Shown here one piece after another: positions 6,325-13,614 of a DNA stretch of 14,517 nucleotides. This DNA is from CAYRWK01 sp964427965 (GTDB lineage Bacteria; Patescibacteriota; WWE3; UBA101185; UBA10185), in NCBI GenBank assembly GCA_964427965.1, contig CAYRWK010000020.1:1-14517 (forward strand). The letters run 5' to 3'. How positions within the stretch are numbered: position 1 is the first letter of the stretch; each line of letters opens with the position of its first letter. Under the pieces are notes generated by a model. It searched no databases and had not been told where the DNA came from. It worked only from the letters and a program-made list of their open reading frames with translations. Both the position numbers and the translations under genes were made by a program.

Positions 6325-7182
6325 TTAGCTCTTCACCATACCGCAAAATACCATCTTCCCGGCATTAGTCTGAATCACCCGGCTTACTTTTGCCATAACA
6401 TCAGCTCCCACAAAGTCTTTAGCACCCTCCACCACAATCATAGTGCCGTCGGGCAGGTACCCAACCCCCTGGCTCTTCTCCTTACCTTCATGCACAACCC
6501 TAACAGTCATTTCCTCCCCCGGCAAAAGTACCGGTTTAACAGCGTTAGAAAGCTCGTTTATGTTTAGCACCTTTATCCCCATTGCTACCGCCATCTTGTT
6601 CAAATTAAAATCCAAGGTCATTAACCTAATCTTAAATCTCTTGGTTATGTTTAACAGCTCCTTGTCGGTCTCCGTCTCTAGCTGACCGTTACCCTTTTTC
6701 CCCTTACCGTTGCTAAAAACAATCACTTTTGTCACACCTTTTAAATCCTTAACAATATCCAAACCACGTCTACCCTTTTCGCGTTTTAACTTGTCATCAT
6801 TGTCAGAAATTAAATGGAGTTCGTTTAACACGGCTTGAGGGATAATTAGGGTTGAAGTAATAAAGCCTGTTTTTACAATGTCAATTATTCTGCCATCAAT
6901 TAATATCGAAGTATCTAAAATTATGCCGTTAGCAAGGGTTTCCTTGGCTTTGGTGTCATTTTCCTGTTTCTTCTTTTTGTCTTTTTGACGCCTGGAATCT
7001 TGAATTCTTTTGCTTTGTTGTTCCCAAAAATTATTGACAACATCTGTCACAGTTTTTGCTATAAAATGCTCAAACCACGCCCTAACTCTAGGAAAAAGCC
7101 TAAGACCTAGCCAGAATAGAACTAGCAACACCAACAGGCCCACTAAAAATATTATTAAATCCCAGTTTGGTGTTTCGCTCAT
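6325..7182 (-). CDS. Membrane-anchored PIN-TRAM domain protein (YacL/PilT-like)
   Basis: A 285-residue protein with one N-terminal membrane helix (about residues 9-30), a basic, lysine- and glutamine-rich linker (55-80), a PIN nuclease domain (about 86-210) and a C-terminal TRAM RNA-binding domain (about 221-282). PIN acidic residues are D90 (ILDTSILIDGR), E121, D173 and D191 (LMTLDFNLNK). The TRAM part is recognised by GEEMTVRVVHEGKEKSQGVGYLPDG. This domain order matches the YacL family, often found near radA in Firmicutes and other bacteria, whose cellular role is poorly defined. The positively charged cytoplasmic side after the helix suggests the nuclease domain faces the cytoplasm. The start overlaps the radA stop in ATGA, so the two genes are probably translationally coupled. 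It is not a VapC toxin: length, anchor and TRAM domain differ. Confidence 0.88.
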   Translation of the reverse strand: MSETPNWDLIIFLVGLLVLLVLFWLGLRLFPRVRAWFEHFIAKTVTDVVNNFWEQQSKRIQDSRRQKDKKKKQENDTKAKETLANGIILDTSILIDGRIIDIVKTGFITSTLIIPQAVLNELHLISDNDDKLKREKGRRGLDIVKDLKGVTKVIVFSNGKGKKGNGQLETETDKELLNITKRFKIRLMTLDFNLNKMAVAMGIKVLNINELSNAVKPVLLPGEEMTVRVVHEGKEKSQGVGYLPDGTMIVVEGAKDFVGADVMAKVSRVIQTNAGKMVFCGMVKS

Positions 7183-8501
7183 GCCAATACCCCCATAGCC
7201 TGTTTGAGTGAGGGGGTGTTTTCAGGACTAACAACTAAAGTATAACCAAGCTTTTTGGCTTCCTTAACGCGCTTTTCCATATGAGGAACCCTGCGAATTT
7301 CTCCCGCCAAACCACATTCACCAAAAGCCACTACTTTACTACCAATTGGTCTATCTTTTAGTGATGAGGCAATGGCAAGGCAAACAGCTAAATCAACCGC
7401 ATTTTCACTAACCTTAAATCCACCTGCCACGTTTAAGTAAACATCGTGGTTAGACAAATTTATACCCGCCCGCTTCTCCAAGATAGCAATTAGCACTAGA
7501 AGCCTATTAGTGTTAAAGCCACTTGTTGTCCTTCTAGGGTAGCCAAAAATCGTCTTTACAGTTAACGCTTGAATTTCAAAAAGCACCGGTCGATAACCTT
7601 CCATTACAACCGTTGTACAAGACCCTGACGCATTCTTTAATTTTTGACTTAAAAATAATTCCGATGGGTTTTCTACCTCTCGCATACCCTCCTCCATCAT
7701 CTCAAAGATGCCAACTTCTGACACCGGACCAAACCTGTTTTTTGTTGTCTTTAAAAGCCTAAACATGTGTTGAGAGTCACCCTCTAAATACAACACCGTA
7801 TCAACAATATGCTCCAAAACTTTAGGTCCTGCCACAGTTCCCTCTTTTGTTACATGCCCAACCAAAATCAAAGGTACAGAGGTCTTTTTAGCGATATTAG
7901 TAATCTTCTGGGTACATCCACGGACTTGTCCAATACTCCCCGCCATTCCTGTCAACTCCTCTGTGTATAGTGTTTGAACAGAGTCCACTATGACTAAATC
8001 TAAGTCTTTTTCACTTTCTATTGTCTCAGAAATAATGTCAGCGTTTGTCTCAGATAGCATAAAAAGGTTGGTTGCAGAGTACCCCATACGTTGTGCACGT
8101 ACTTTTATCTGTTCCACACTCTCCTCACCCGCAACATATAAAATTTTTGCTTTTGGCATCTTTTGGGAAATCTGGGTTAACAATGTACTCTTACCTATAC
8201 CGGGCTCTCCTGCTAAAAGGACAACTTGTCCAGGGATAAACCCGCCACCCAACACTCGATCAAACTCTTTTATCCCCGACAGCACTCTTTTTGGCGTTTG
8301 TGAAACAATTTCAGAAAGCTTTAAAGGTTTTTTGACAACATACGAACTCCTACCAGACATTGATCCTCCGGAAGCTTTTGAAGCAGTAACAACAGTCTCC
8401 ACTAATGTATTCCATTCTCCGCAATTACCACACTGCCCCACCCACTGAGAGGTCTCGTAACCACAGCTCTGGCAGATATACATGGATTTGGTTTTTACCA
8501 T
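7179..8501 (-). CDS. radA: DNA repair protein RadA/Sms
   Basis: A 440-residue RadA (Sms), the branch-migration ATPase/helicase acting on recombination intermediates. All landmarks are present: an N-terminal four-cysteine zinc finger (C10, C13, C24, C27), Walker A GEPGIGKS (about 98-105), Walker B LVIVD (169-173), the RadA-specific KNRFG motif (254-258), and a Lon-protease-like C-terminal domain in which no catalytic Ser-Lys function is expected. Length is normal. The frame extends two codons to a TTG, but that TTG lies in the gap between a -10 box and the ATG at 8501, so ATG is chosen. It is followed by the PIN-TRAM gene with an ATGA overlap, an arrangement also seen in other bacteria. Confidence 0.97.
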   Translation of the reverse strand: MVKTKSMYICQSCGYETSQWVGQCGNCGEWNTLVETVVTASKASGGSMSGRSSYVVKKPLKLSEIVSQTPKRVLSGIKEFDRVLGGGFIPGQVVLLAGEPGIGKSTLLTQISQKMPKAKILYVAGEESVEQIKVRAQRMGYSATNLFMLSETNADIISETIESEKDLDLVIVDSVQTLYTEELTGMAGSIGQVRGCTQKITNIAKKTSVPLILVGHVTKEGTVAGPKVLEHIVDTVLYLEGDSQHMFRLLKTTKNRFGPVSEVGIFEMMEEGMREVENPSELFLSQKLKNASGSCTTVVMEGYRPVLFEIQALTVKTIFGYPRRTTSGFNTNRLLVLIAILEKRAGINLSNHDVYLNVAGGFKVSENAVDLAVCLAIASSLKDRPIGSKVVAFGECGLAGEIRRVPHMEKRVKEAKKLGYTLVVSPENTPSLKQAMGVLA

Positions 8502-8507
8502 AAACAA

Positions 8508-8536
8508 ATAATAGTCTAAAAGCAGGTGGGTGTCAC
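8508..8536 (-). promoter_or_regulatory. Promoter of radA
   Basis: GTGACA (8536-8531), a 17-nt spacer and TATTAT (8513-8508), each five of six from consensus. Six nucleotides (TTGTTT) separate the -10 box from the ATG at 8501, predicting a leaderless message. It makes radA and the PIN-TRAM gene a unit independent of clpC. Confidence 0.7.
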
Positions 8537-8544
8537 TATGGGTT

Positions 8545-8563
8545 TTTCTACTATGAGTAGAAA
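8545..8563. repeat. 8-bp perfect stem-loop between clpC and radA
   Basis: TTTCTACT and AGTAGAAA are separated by three bases. It lies 10 nt past the clpC stop codon in the minus direction and just upstream of the radA promoter. It may protect or end the clpC transcript, but no T-run follows, so it is not a standard intrinsic terminator. Confidence 0.4.
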
Positions 8564-8572
8564 TATCTTAAG

Positions 8573-10876
8573 TTATTTTTTAAACGGTTTAACTACAGCT
8601 ACAATAATCCTGTCTTTTATTACCGTAGCAACCAAATTCAAGGGTCTATCTTTTGTTTCCAGCAACGTTTCCGCAACCCTATCCAACAACTCCTTCTCAA
8701 CAATACGTCTAAGAGACCTGGCACCATACTCCTCGGAATACCCAAGTTTTAATAACAGTTTCTTAACATCAAGCGAAACCTTTAGAGTCACTTTTTGCTT
8801 AGCTAAAGTTTCCAAAATCTCATTTACGAGTAAGGTTACTACTCTAAACTGCTCTTCCTTCCTTAACCGCTTGAATACAATTATCTCATCAAACCTATTA
8901 AGCAGTTCCGGTTTTAAAATACGCTTAAGGTTGGTCTTAAGTCTTTCCTCTATGTTAGCGTCGTCAATTTTCTTTTCATCAAAGCCAATACCGCTACTAT
9001 GTAAAAATTCCGTACCCAAATTACTGGTTAAAATAATAATTGCTTTAGAAAAGTCAAAAGTATTACCTTTTGCATCCTTTAGCTCACCCTCTTCCATAAT
9101 CTGCAGTAGTATATTCAGCACGTCAGGATGAGCTTTTTCTATTTCATCAAACAAAACCACCCTTTCAGGCTGTAAATCTATTTTAGAAGTTAATTCCCCA
9201 CCCTCGCCGTAGCCAACATATCCCGGAGGAGCTCCTACAAGCCTCGCCACTGTATGTTTTTCTGCAAAGTCACTCATATCTAACCTAATCAAAGCATTCT
9301 CACCGTGGGTAAAAGCACTTTCAGCCAAAACCTTAGCCAATTCCGTCTTACCCACACCTGTTGGACCTAAAAATAAAAAGTTACCAATAGGTCTTTTTTT
9401 AGATCTTAAACCTAATTTCGCTCTCACAAGACTTTTTACCATTAGTTCCACCGCCGAATCCTGGCCAATTATGCGACTTTTAAGCTTTTTACCAAGATTA
9501 GATAGGTTTCCAATATTATTTACAGAAACATCATCCCCATCTAAAACCCCCAAATCAGTCAAAGCATCATCTACATCAGGCTTTGTTAAAGTAACCTTAG
9601 TGGAAAAAAAGATCTTTTTTTCCTGCGACAACAGGGTATTTTCCATTTGTTGTAATTTACGTTTGTTCTTCAAAGCTACAGCAAAATCACCCATTTCAAG
9701 GTTTTTATCCATGGTCTGAGCTACAAAAAAGGTCTTATCCACCAGACTCTTGTACTTTTCAGGCACTACTCTCTTCTTCATTATTAACCTTGAGCATGCC
9801 TGATCCAACAAATCCAGAGCCTTTTGAGGGAACTTTGTATCCTTTATCTCTTCTTTTGCTTTCATATAGACATAGTTGATTAGTTCCTTGGAAATTGTCA
9901 CGTTGTGAAACTGTTCAAGCCTTCCGGCGTTGAGTTTTAAGATTTCCTTCACTAATTTCTCATCCGGCTCGTCTACCTCAACACTGGTAAACCCCTCAAA
10001 AATATGTTCATTCTCAGAAAAAAGCTTATCGTAAAGGGATGCGTTCATAGTGCAAATGTATCTAATACCTGCAGTTTCCAAAGCCGACTTAAACATAGAA
10101 TAAAACATAGGGACAGTTGAGCCCATACTGGATGTAAAAAAGATATTTTGAAAGTTTTTTATAAATAAAATTACCCTACCGGCACCTTTTAACTCCTCTA
10201 TCAAAGCCCCAAGCACAAACTCCAAGCTATTTTTATTAAAAGCATTGGTCATAAAAGCCAGCAGATCAAATTCATAAATATTGTGGCCAACAAGAGCGGG
10301 AGGTACGTCTAAGTAGTTGATGTTTTGTGCTAATAATTCAATCATTGCTTGTTTACCAACACCTTTTTCGCCAACTATAAGCGGGTTTGCATTGTTTTTT
10401 TGGAGTAACACTGAGATTAACGAGCGGTATTCTTCCCTATCTAACAAAGGTTTTTCGAAGTCTTTAAATAAACGTTGATTTATATTGACACTAAAGGAGT
10501 CGAGTAATGGTGTCTTGTGACTTTTTTCTATAGCCCTAATAGTGTTTGGAAAGATATTCATCTTGATAAGTTCCAAGCGAATGGTATTAAAAGAGGGTGA
10601 GGTTGTAATTTTAAGTAGAGCAAGGAGTAAGTGTTCTGTCCCAACATATGAATGATCCAGTTTTAAAGCTTGGTAATAACCTTCCTCAACTAAGTGGTTA
10701 AGGTCTATATTAAGTTTTTTATTTAGTTTTGTTTCAGGAAAAGCTTTTAATAATACCGAGCCCATACCGCCCGAATGAATAATTGCATCAAGCACCTGAC
10801 CTGATTTGCAAAAATCATCTTGAGGGAGGCTTAGCAGGGCAGCCTTAGCTCTCTGAGTGAGTTTATCTATTGGCAT
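8573..10876 (-). CDS. clpC: ClpC-type AAA+ unfoldase with a degenerate first ATPase domain
   Basis: A 767-residue Hsp100/Clp ATPase: Clp N-domain repeats (about 1-120), D1 (about 150-370), a short middle segment, D2 (about 460-765). D2 is complete: Walker A GPTGVGKT 504-511, pore loop GYVGYGEGG 552-560, Walker B VVLFDE 573-578, arginine at 661 (NRFDE) and sensor-2 GAR 718-720. An IGF tripeptide at 630-632 matches the loop with which Clp ATPases dock on ClpP, so it should feed proteins to ClpP. D1 is unusual: the Walker A has GK followed by Q instead of S/T (169-176), Walker B reads VILFIKNF where an Asp-Glu pair is expected, and the usual paired arginine fingers are missing (HIFEGFTSVEV). D1 is probably structural only. 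The gene starts 4 nt after the S1 gene. Adaptor proteins and substrates are unknown. Confidence 0.92.
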   Translation of the reverse strand: MPIDKLTQRAKAALLSLPQDDFCKSGQVLDAIIHSGGMGSVLLKAFPETKLNKKLNIDLNHLVEEGYYQALKLDHSYVGTEHLLLALLKITTSPSFNTIRLELIKMNIFPNTIRAIEKSHKTPLLDSFSVNINQRLFKDFEKPLLDREEYRSLISVLLQKNNANPLIVGEKGVGKQAMIELLAQNINYLDVPPALVGHNIYEFDLLAFMTNAFNKNSLEFVLGALIEELKGAGRVILFIKNFQNIFFTSSMGSTVPMFYSMFKSALETAGIRYICTMNASLYDKLFSENEHIFEGFTSVEVDEPDEKLVKEILKLNAGRLEQFHNVTISKELINYVYMKAKEEIKDTKFPQKALDLLDQACSRLIMKKRVVPEKYKSLVDKTFFVAQTMDKNLEMGDFAVALKNKRKLQQMENTLLSQEKKIFFSTKVTLTKPDVDDALTDLGVLDGDDVSVNNIGNLSNLGKKLKSRIIGQDSAVELMVKSLVRAKLGLRSKKRPIGNFLFLGPTGVGKTELAKVLAESAFTHGENALIRLDMSDFAEKHTVARLVGAPPGYVGYGEGGELTSKIDLQPERVVLFDEIEKAHPDVLNILLQIMEEGELKDAKGNTFDFSKAIIILTSNLGTEFLHSSGIGFDEKKIDDANIEERLKTNLKRILKPELLNRFDEIIVFKRLRKEEQFRVVTLLVNEILETLAKQKVTLKVSLDVKKLLLKLGYSEEYGARSLRRIVEKELLDRVAETLLETKDRPLNLVATVIKDRIIVAVVKPFKK

Positions 10877-10880
10877 AACA

Positions 10881-11984
10881 CTACTCTACTTGTCTTACGC
10901 TTAATGCAAGCTTTTGATTGGCACCATCAACTTGGGTTACAACCACGGTCACTTCCTGGCCTTCTTCCAAAGGTCCATTGGTTTCTGACACATGTACCAA
11001 GCCGTCAAGTCCTTTTTCTAATGTAACAAAAGCACCAAAAGGTACGATCTTGCTGACAGTACCCTTAACTTTTTTGCCAACCGGATAACGATCTTCTACA
11101 TTATCCCAAGGATTTGTGCTCAATCTTTTTACGCTAAGCGCAAGCTTGCCTGACCCGTCATCTACACCCAAAACTTTAACTTTAACGCTCTCGCCTACTT
11201 TAAAGTAGCTGGACGGGTGATTTACTTTTTCCCATGCAATCTCGCTGATATGCACCAAGCCTTCTACCCCATCAAGATCAACAAAAACACCAAAAGGCAT
11301 GATACCGGTGACAATACCTTCTAAAATATCATTTTCTTTAATGGTAGAAAGTTTTTCCTGTCTGGCGCTTTCGCTATAGGTAGAAAGGGCGTCTTTTTCA
11401 GATAAAACCATTCTATTTTTTACTTTATCAAGTTCTATTATTTTTACTTTAAGCACTTTACCTGATAATACTTTTAGTGAAGATTTAAGTTCTGCCTCGC
11501 TTCCTGCAGCAAATTTTGCAATATCGTTGGCAAAATGTACTCTGTCCAAATGAGAAAGAGGTATAAAGCCTCTCATTCCAAAACAATCAGCCAAAAGCCC
11601 GCCCTTATTGTATTCAATGATGGTCGCCTCTAACACTGAACCATCTTTATATGCAACTTCCAAATCGTGCCATCTCTTATCTTTCTCGGCACGTCTTAAG
11701 GACATTACAATATAACCTTGATCGTTTTCAGCTTGAATTACCTGAGCTAATACGGTGTCTCCGGGTTGTAACTCTTTGTATGAACGGTCTTCGCCAAGCT
11801 CAACACCGGATATGATACCTTCGGATTTGGCTCCAACATCAAGTAGAATCTCGCCATGGGAAACGCTAACAACAACACCCTCAACCAACTCGCCCGGGTA
11901 AAACTGCTTGATTTCAACGCCTTTATCTTCTAAAAGCTTTGACATCACTGAACTAACTTTAGATACTTTTTTTGCTTTTGACAT
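10881..11984 (-). CDS. rpsA: Ribosomal protein S1 (four S1 domains)
   Basis: A 367-residue protein with four S1 RNA-binding repeats at about 29-97, 114-195, 217-286 and 302-366. The last two have the strongest motifs (GIMPFGVFVDLDGVEGLVHISE and KIVPFGAFVTLEKGLDGLVHVSE). Proteobacterial S1 has six repeats; four-repeat forms are usual in Gram-positives and many small genomes. S1 helps bring mRNA to the 30S subunit. A basic N-terminal tail (MSKAKKVSK) precedes repeat 1. The gene lies directly downstream of the rRNA genes and 4 nt upstream of clpC, so S1 and clpC likely form one operon. The ATG at 11984 has only a weak purine run (GCGGAAAA) upstream. The product might alternatively be annotated as a general S1-domain RNA-binding protein. 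Confidence 0.9.
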   Translation of the reverse strand: MSKAKKVSKVSSVMSKLLEDKGVEIKQFYPGELVEGVVVSVSHGEILLDVGAKSEGIISGVELGEDRSYKELQPGDTVLAQVIQAENDQGYIVMSLRRAEKDKRWHDLEVAYKDGSVLEATIIEYNKGGLLADCFGMRGFIPLSHLDRVHFANDIAKFAAGSEAELKSSLKVLSGKVLKVKIIELDKVKNRMVLSEKDALSTYSESARQEKLSTIKENDILEGIVTGIMPFGVFVDLDGVEGLVHISEIAWEKVNHPSSYFKVGESVKVKVLGVDDGSGKLALSVKRLSTNPWDNVEDRYPVGKKVKGTVSKIVPFGAFVTLEKGLDGLVHVSETNGPLEEGQEVTVVVTQVDGANQKLALSVRQVE

Positions 11985-12003
11985 TTGAATTTTTTCCGCT
12001 TTG

Positions 12004-12032
12004 ATTAACTAATTACTTTTTGGCCATAACAA
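12004..12032 (-). promoter_or_regulatory. Possible promoter of rpsA
   Basis: TTGTTA (12032-12027), 17 nt, GTTAAT (12009-12004). The match is moderate and the leader would be about 12 nt, so the ATG at 11984 is farther from the -10 than in the leaderless cases. Readthrough from the rRNA operon is an alternative. Confidence 0.3.
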
Positions 12033-12056
12033 AGCAAGCAACAATTGACCCAGACA

Positions 12057-12072
12057 TTTGCACAAATGTGCA
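12057..12072. repeat. Hairpin downstream of 5S rRNA
   Basis: TTGCACA and TGTGCAA are separated by two bases, about 22 nt past the 5S end. It may be a processing or attenuation structure of the rRNA transcript. No T-run follows on the minus strand. Confidence 0.35.
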
Positions 12073-12093
12073 AGGGTAGTTTGTAGTGAACAA

Positions 12094-12207
12094 AATCCCG
12101 GCGACGACCTATCTTCCCACTATTGTAGTATTTTCGGCGCTGGTAGATTTAACTTCTCTGTTCGGAATGGAAAGAGGTGGAACCCTACCGCTATCATCAC
12201 CGAGATT
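12094..12207 (-). rRNA. rrf: 5S ribosomal RNA
   Basis: The 114-nt minus-strand sequence has the 5S hallmarks: CCGAACAGAGAAGTTAAA (loop C region) and a closing helix in which the 5' end AATCTCGGTGATG pairs with the 3' end CGTCGCCGGGATT over 13 positions including G-U pairs. The ends were set by that helix. It follows the 23S gene after a spacer of about 107 nt that contains a small hairpin (GCAGA/TCTGC at 12236-12249) and no tRNA. No gene overlaps it. Confidence 0.93.
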
Positions 12208-12688
12208 TTGCCCACTATGTAGTTGTCAAATACTCGCAGAAAACTCTGCAAACTGAACATGAAATCCCTAACAAACAATGCAACATTGATGCACAATGAA
12301 AGCAAACTCAAATCAACAAAAAAGATGCGCAAGCATTAGTAGTGTTCGGCTAAACACATTACTGTGCGTACACCTACACCCTATCAACCTAGTAGTCTCC
12401 TAGGAGTTGCGTCAGCTTAAAGCTGAAGAGTTCTAATCTTGGGGTATGCTTCGAGCTTAGATGCTTTCAGCTCTTATCACGTCCAAACGTGGCTACCCAG
12501 CAATGCACCTGGCGGTACAACTGGCACACCAGAGGTTTGTTCATTCCGGTCCTCTCGTACTAGGAACGAATCCCCTCAAAACTCAAACGCTCGTTGTGGA
12601 AAGAGACCGAGCTGTCTCACGACGCTCTGAACCCATCTAACGCGCCACTTTAACCGGCGAACAGCCGGACCCTTGGGGCCTCTACCTT

Positions 12689-12704
12689 CCATTATTACTA
12701 ATGG
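12689..12704 (-). repeat. P9-like stem with GUAA tetraloop, copy in intron after U2533
   Basis: CCATTA-GTAA-TAATGG, a six-pair stem with a GNRA loop, near the 3' splice site. An exact copy occurs at the same place in the other intron (13494-13509); the identity extends to 18 nt with the following AA. Confidence 0.7.
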
Positions 12705-12814
12705 GGTAAGACTATACCTTCACCATAGCTGTAAAAGCTTTAGGTGCGAACCGTGTGATAGGTTGCAAACAGCAAATTCTATCTCATCTTGAAATATTTG
12801 CGTTATCTCAAGAA

Positions 12815-13291
12815 TCAGTCGTTACGGGAGTTAATATCACAAATTAAATGCGCGAAATTCTTTCTTCTATTTCTGGATCTGACGTTCAAAGAGGCTAAAC
12901 TATCTGCAAGTTCAGCAACTTTAATCAAATCTTCTTTTGAAGAAATACTTTCCCTCAAGATAATTGTGGCGATTAAGGCTTGTTTACGTTTGATACGAAG
13001 AAAAGGCAATATGCGTTGTAAAAACAATGCAATTTCCTTCTGATCGCGAACAAGCCATTCAAAAGAATTATCACAGGACCGAACTGACCCAACACCAAAA
13101 GTGTTCGGTATCCAGTCTATGAATTCTTTTTTCTTTTGTGCAATTTTGACAATGACACGGACTCTAAATCCATATCTTTTTTCGGAGTGTTTCTCCAAAG
13201 AAGCCATAATTGCACCATCACCATCAATTAGTCCTGCGAGATATGCAAATTCTGCATTAGATACTAACTTTCCCACGGTATTAACCTTCAT
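12815..13291 (-). CDS. LAGLIDADG homing endonuclease, single motif (158 aa), intron-encoded
   Basis: One LAGLIDGDG motif at residues 18-26 (FAYLAGLIDGDGAI) marks a single-motif LAGLIDADG endonuclease, which works as a homodimer and cuts the intronless 23S gene so that the intron is copied in. The aspartate/glycine end of the motif (D23-D25) is intact. The C-terminal half is very basic (IRRK, SRNRRKNF), as expected for a DNA binder; some relatives also help splicing. The ATG lies in the ribozyme core: residues 2-5 (KVNT) are encoded by the conserved AAGGTTAATACC, and the TGA stop lies in the P7 strand CGACTGAT. A perfect TATAAT sits 6 nt before the ATG, so the gene may be transcribed on its own. 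Confidence 0.9.
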   Translation of the reverse strand: MKVNTVGKLVSNAEFAYLAGLIDGDGAIMASLEKHSEKRYGFRVRVIVKIAQKKKEFIDWIPNTFGVGSVRSCDNSFEWLVRDQKEIALFLQRILPFLRIKRKQALIATIILRESISSKEDLIKVAELADSLASLNVRSRNRRKNFAHLICDINSRND

Positions 13292-13297
13292 AAATAT

Positions 13298-13303
13298 ATT
13301 ATA
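13298..13303 (-). promoter_or_regulatory. Consensus -10 box (TATAAT) in front of the intron endonuclease gene
   Basis: TATAAT is followed by ATATTT and then the ATG at 13291, the same 6-nt spacing as vapB and radA. The -35 position (TGGGAT, 17 nt upstream) is poor and falls in a hairpin arm, so promoter activity is uncertain. Confidence 0.4.
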
Positions 13304-13304
13304 C

Positions 13305-13327
13305 CTGGGATCTATCTTAGATCCCAG
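13305..13327 (-). repeat. 9-bp perfect stem-loop in the peripheral domain of the first-listed intron
   Basis: CTGGGATCT and AGATCCCAG are separated by five bases. Flanking AT-rich arms (AATATAT/ATATATT) extend the stem, which replaces the short CCTTT-AAAGG hairpin found at the same place in the other intron. The start codon of the endonuclease gene lies at the base of this extended stem. Confidence 0.65.
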
Positions 13328-13493
13328 AATATATTAAAGGCCTTCACCGTTTTGGGTTCGTTTATTGCCCTAATGTTTCCATTAGGCGAAGCAGAAAATC
13401 TACTTCAGTCCCAGGATGTGACGAGACGACATCGAGGTGCCAAACCTTGCCGCCGCTGTGGACGCTCGGGCAAGATCAGCCTGTTCGTATATT

Positions 13494-13509
13494 CCATTAT
13501 TACTAATGG
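13494..13509 (-). repeat. P9-like stem with GUAA tetraloop, copy in intron after U2449
   Basis: The exact 16-nt match to 12689-12704, again near the 3' splice site. A conserved P9 tetraloop usually docks into a receptor in the ribozyme core. Confidence 0.7.
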
Positions 13510-13614
13510 TACTGACTATATCTTCACCCCCTCAATCATCGAGGGTGTGCGGCATGTGATAGGTTCTAAAAAGAAATCCTATCTCTCCATCAAACTGGAT
13601 CAGTCGATACGGGG

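Larger units (their letters stand above)
12682..13401 (-). ncRNA. Group I intron in 23S rRNA after E. coli U2533 (720 nt)
   Basis: The 5' exon ends in U (GACTGAAGT) and the intron ends in G (GGAAGGTAG), as group I splicing requires. Core pieces visible on the minus strand are CGGTGAAGGCCTTT (13349-13336), AAGGTTAATACC (13288-13277), the P7 5' strand in CGACTGAT (12821-12814), the P7 3' strand in GGTATAGTC (12718-12710), and a P9 stem closed by a GUAA tetraloop (12704-12689). The stretch GCTATGGTGAAGGTATAGTC resembles the P8-P7 region of the Azoarcus tRNA intron. It hosts the single-motif LAGLIDADG gene, which begins and ends inside the core. Boundaries could shift by one or two bases because exon and intron share an AG. 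Subgroup not assigned. Confidence 0.88.

Noticed and set aside
7990..8448. 152-codon plus-strand open frame
   Set aside because: Antisense to the RadA Walker and zinc-finger regions; no motif and no start signals.
8545..8563. Intrinsic terminator after clpC
   Set aside because: The stem is perfect but no T-run follows in the direction of transcription; recorded only as a stem-loop.
8526..9131. 201-codon plus-strand open frame
   Set aside because: It lies antisense within clpC, which has complete D2 motifs in the other strand; the translated peptide is serine-rich and without domains, as expected of a shadow frame.
12208..12314. tRNA gene in the 23S-5S spacer
   Set aside because: No T-arm GTTCRA or cloverleaf pairing was found; only small hairpins are present.
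12120..12332. 70-codon minus-strand frame
   Set aside because: It covers 5S rRNA and the 23S-5S spacer, which are clearly RNA genes.
12439..12630. 63-codon plus-strand frame
   Set aside because: Lies in conserved 23S exon sequence on the antisense strand.
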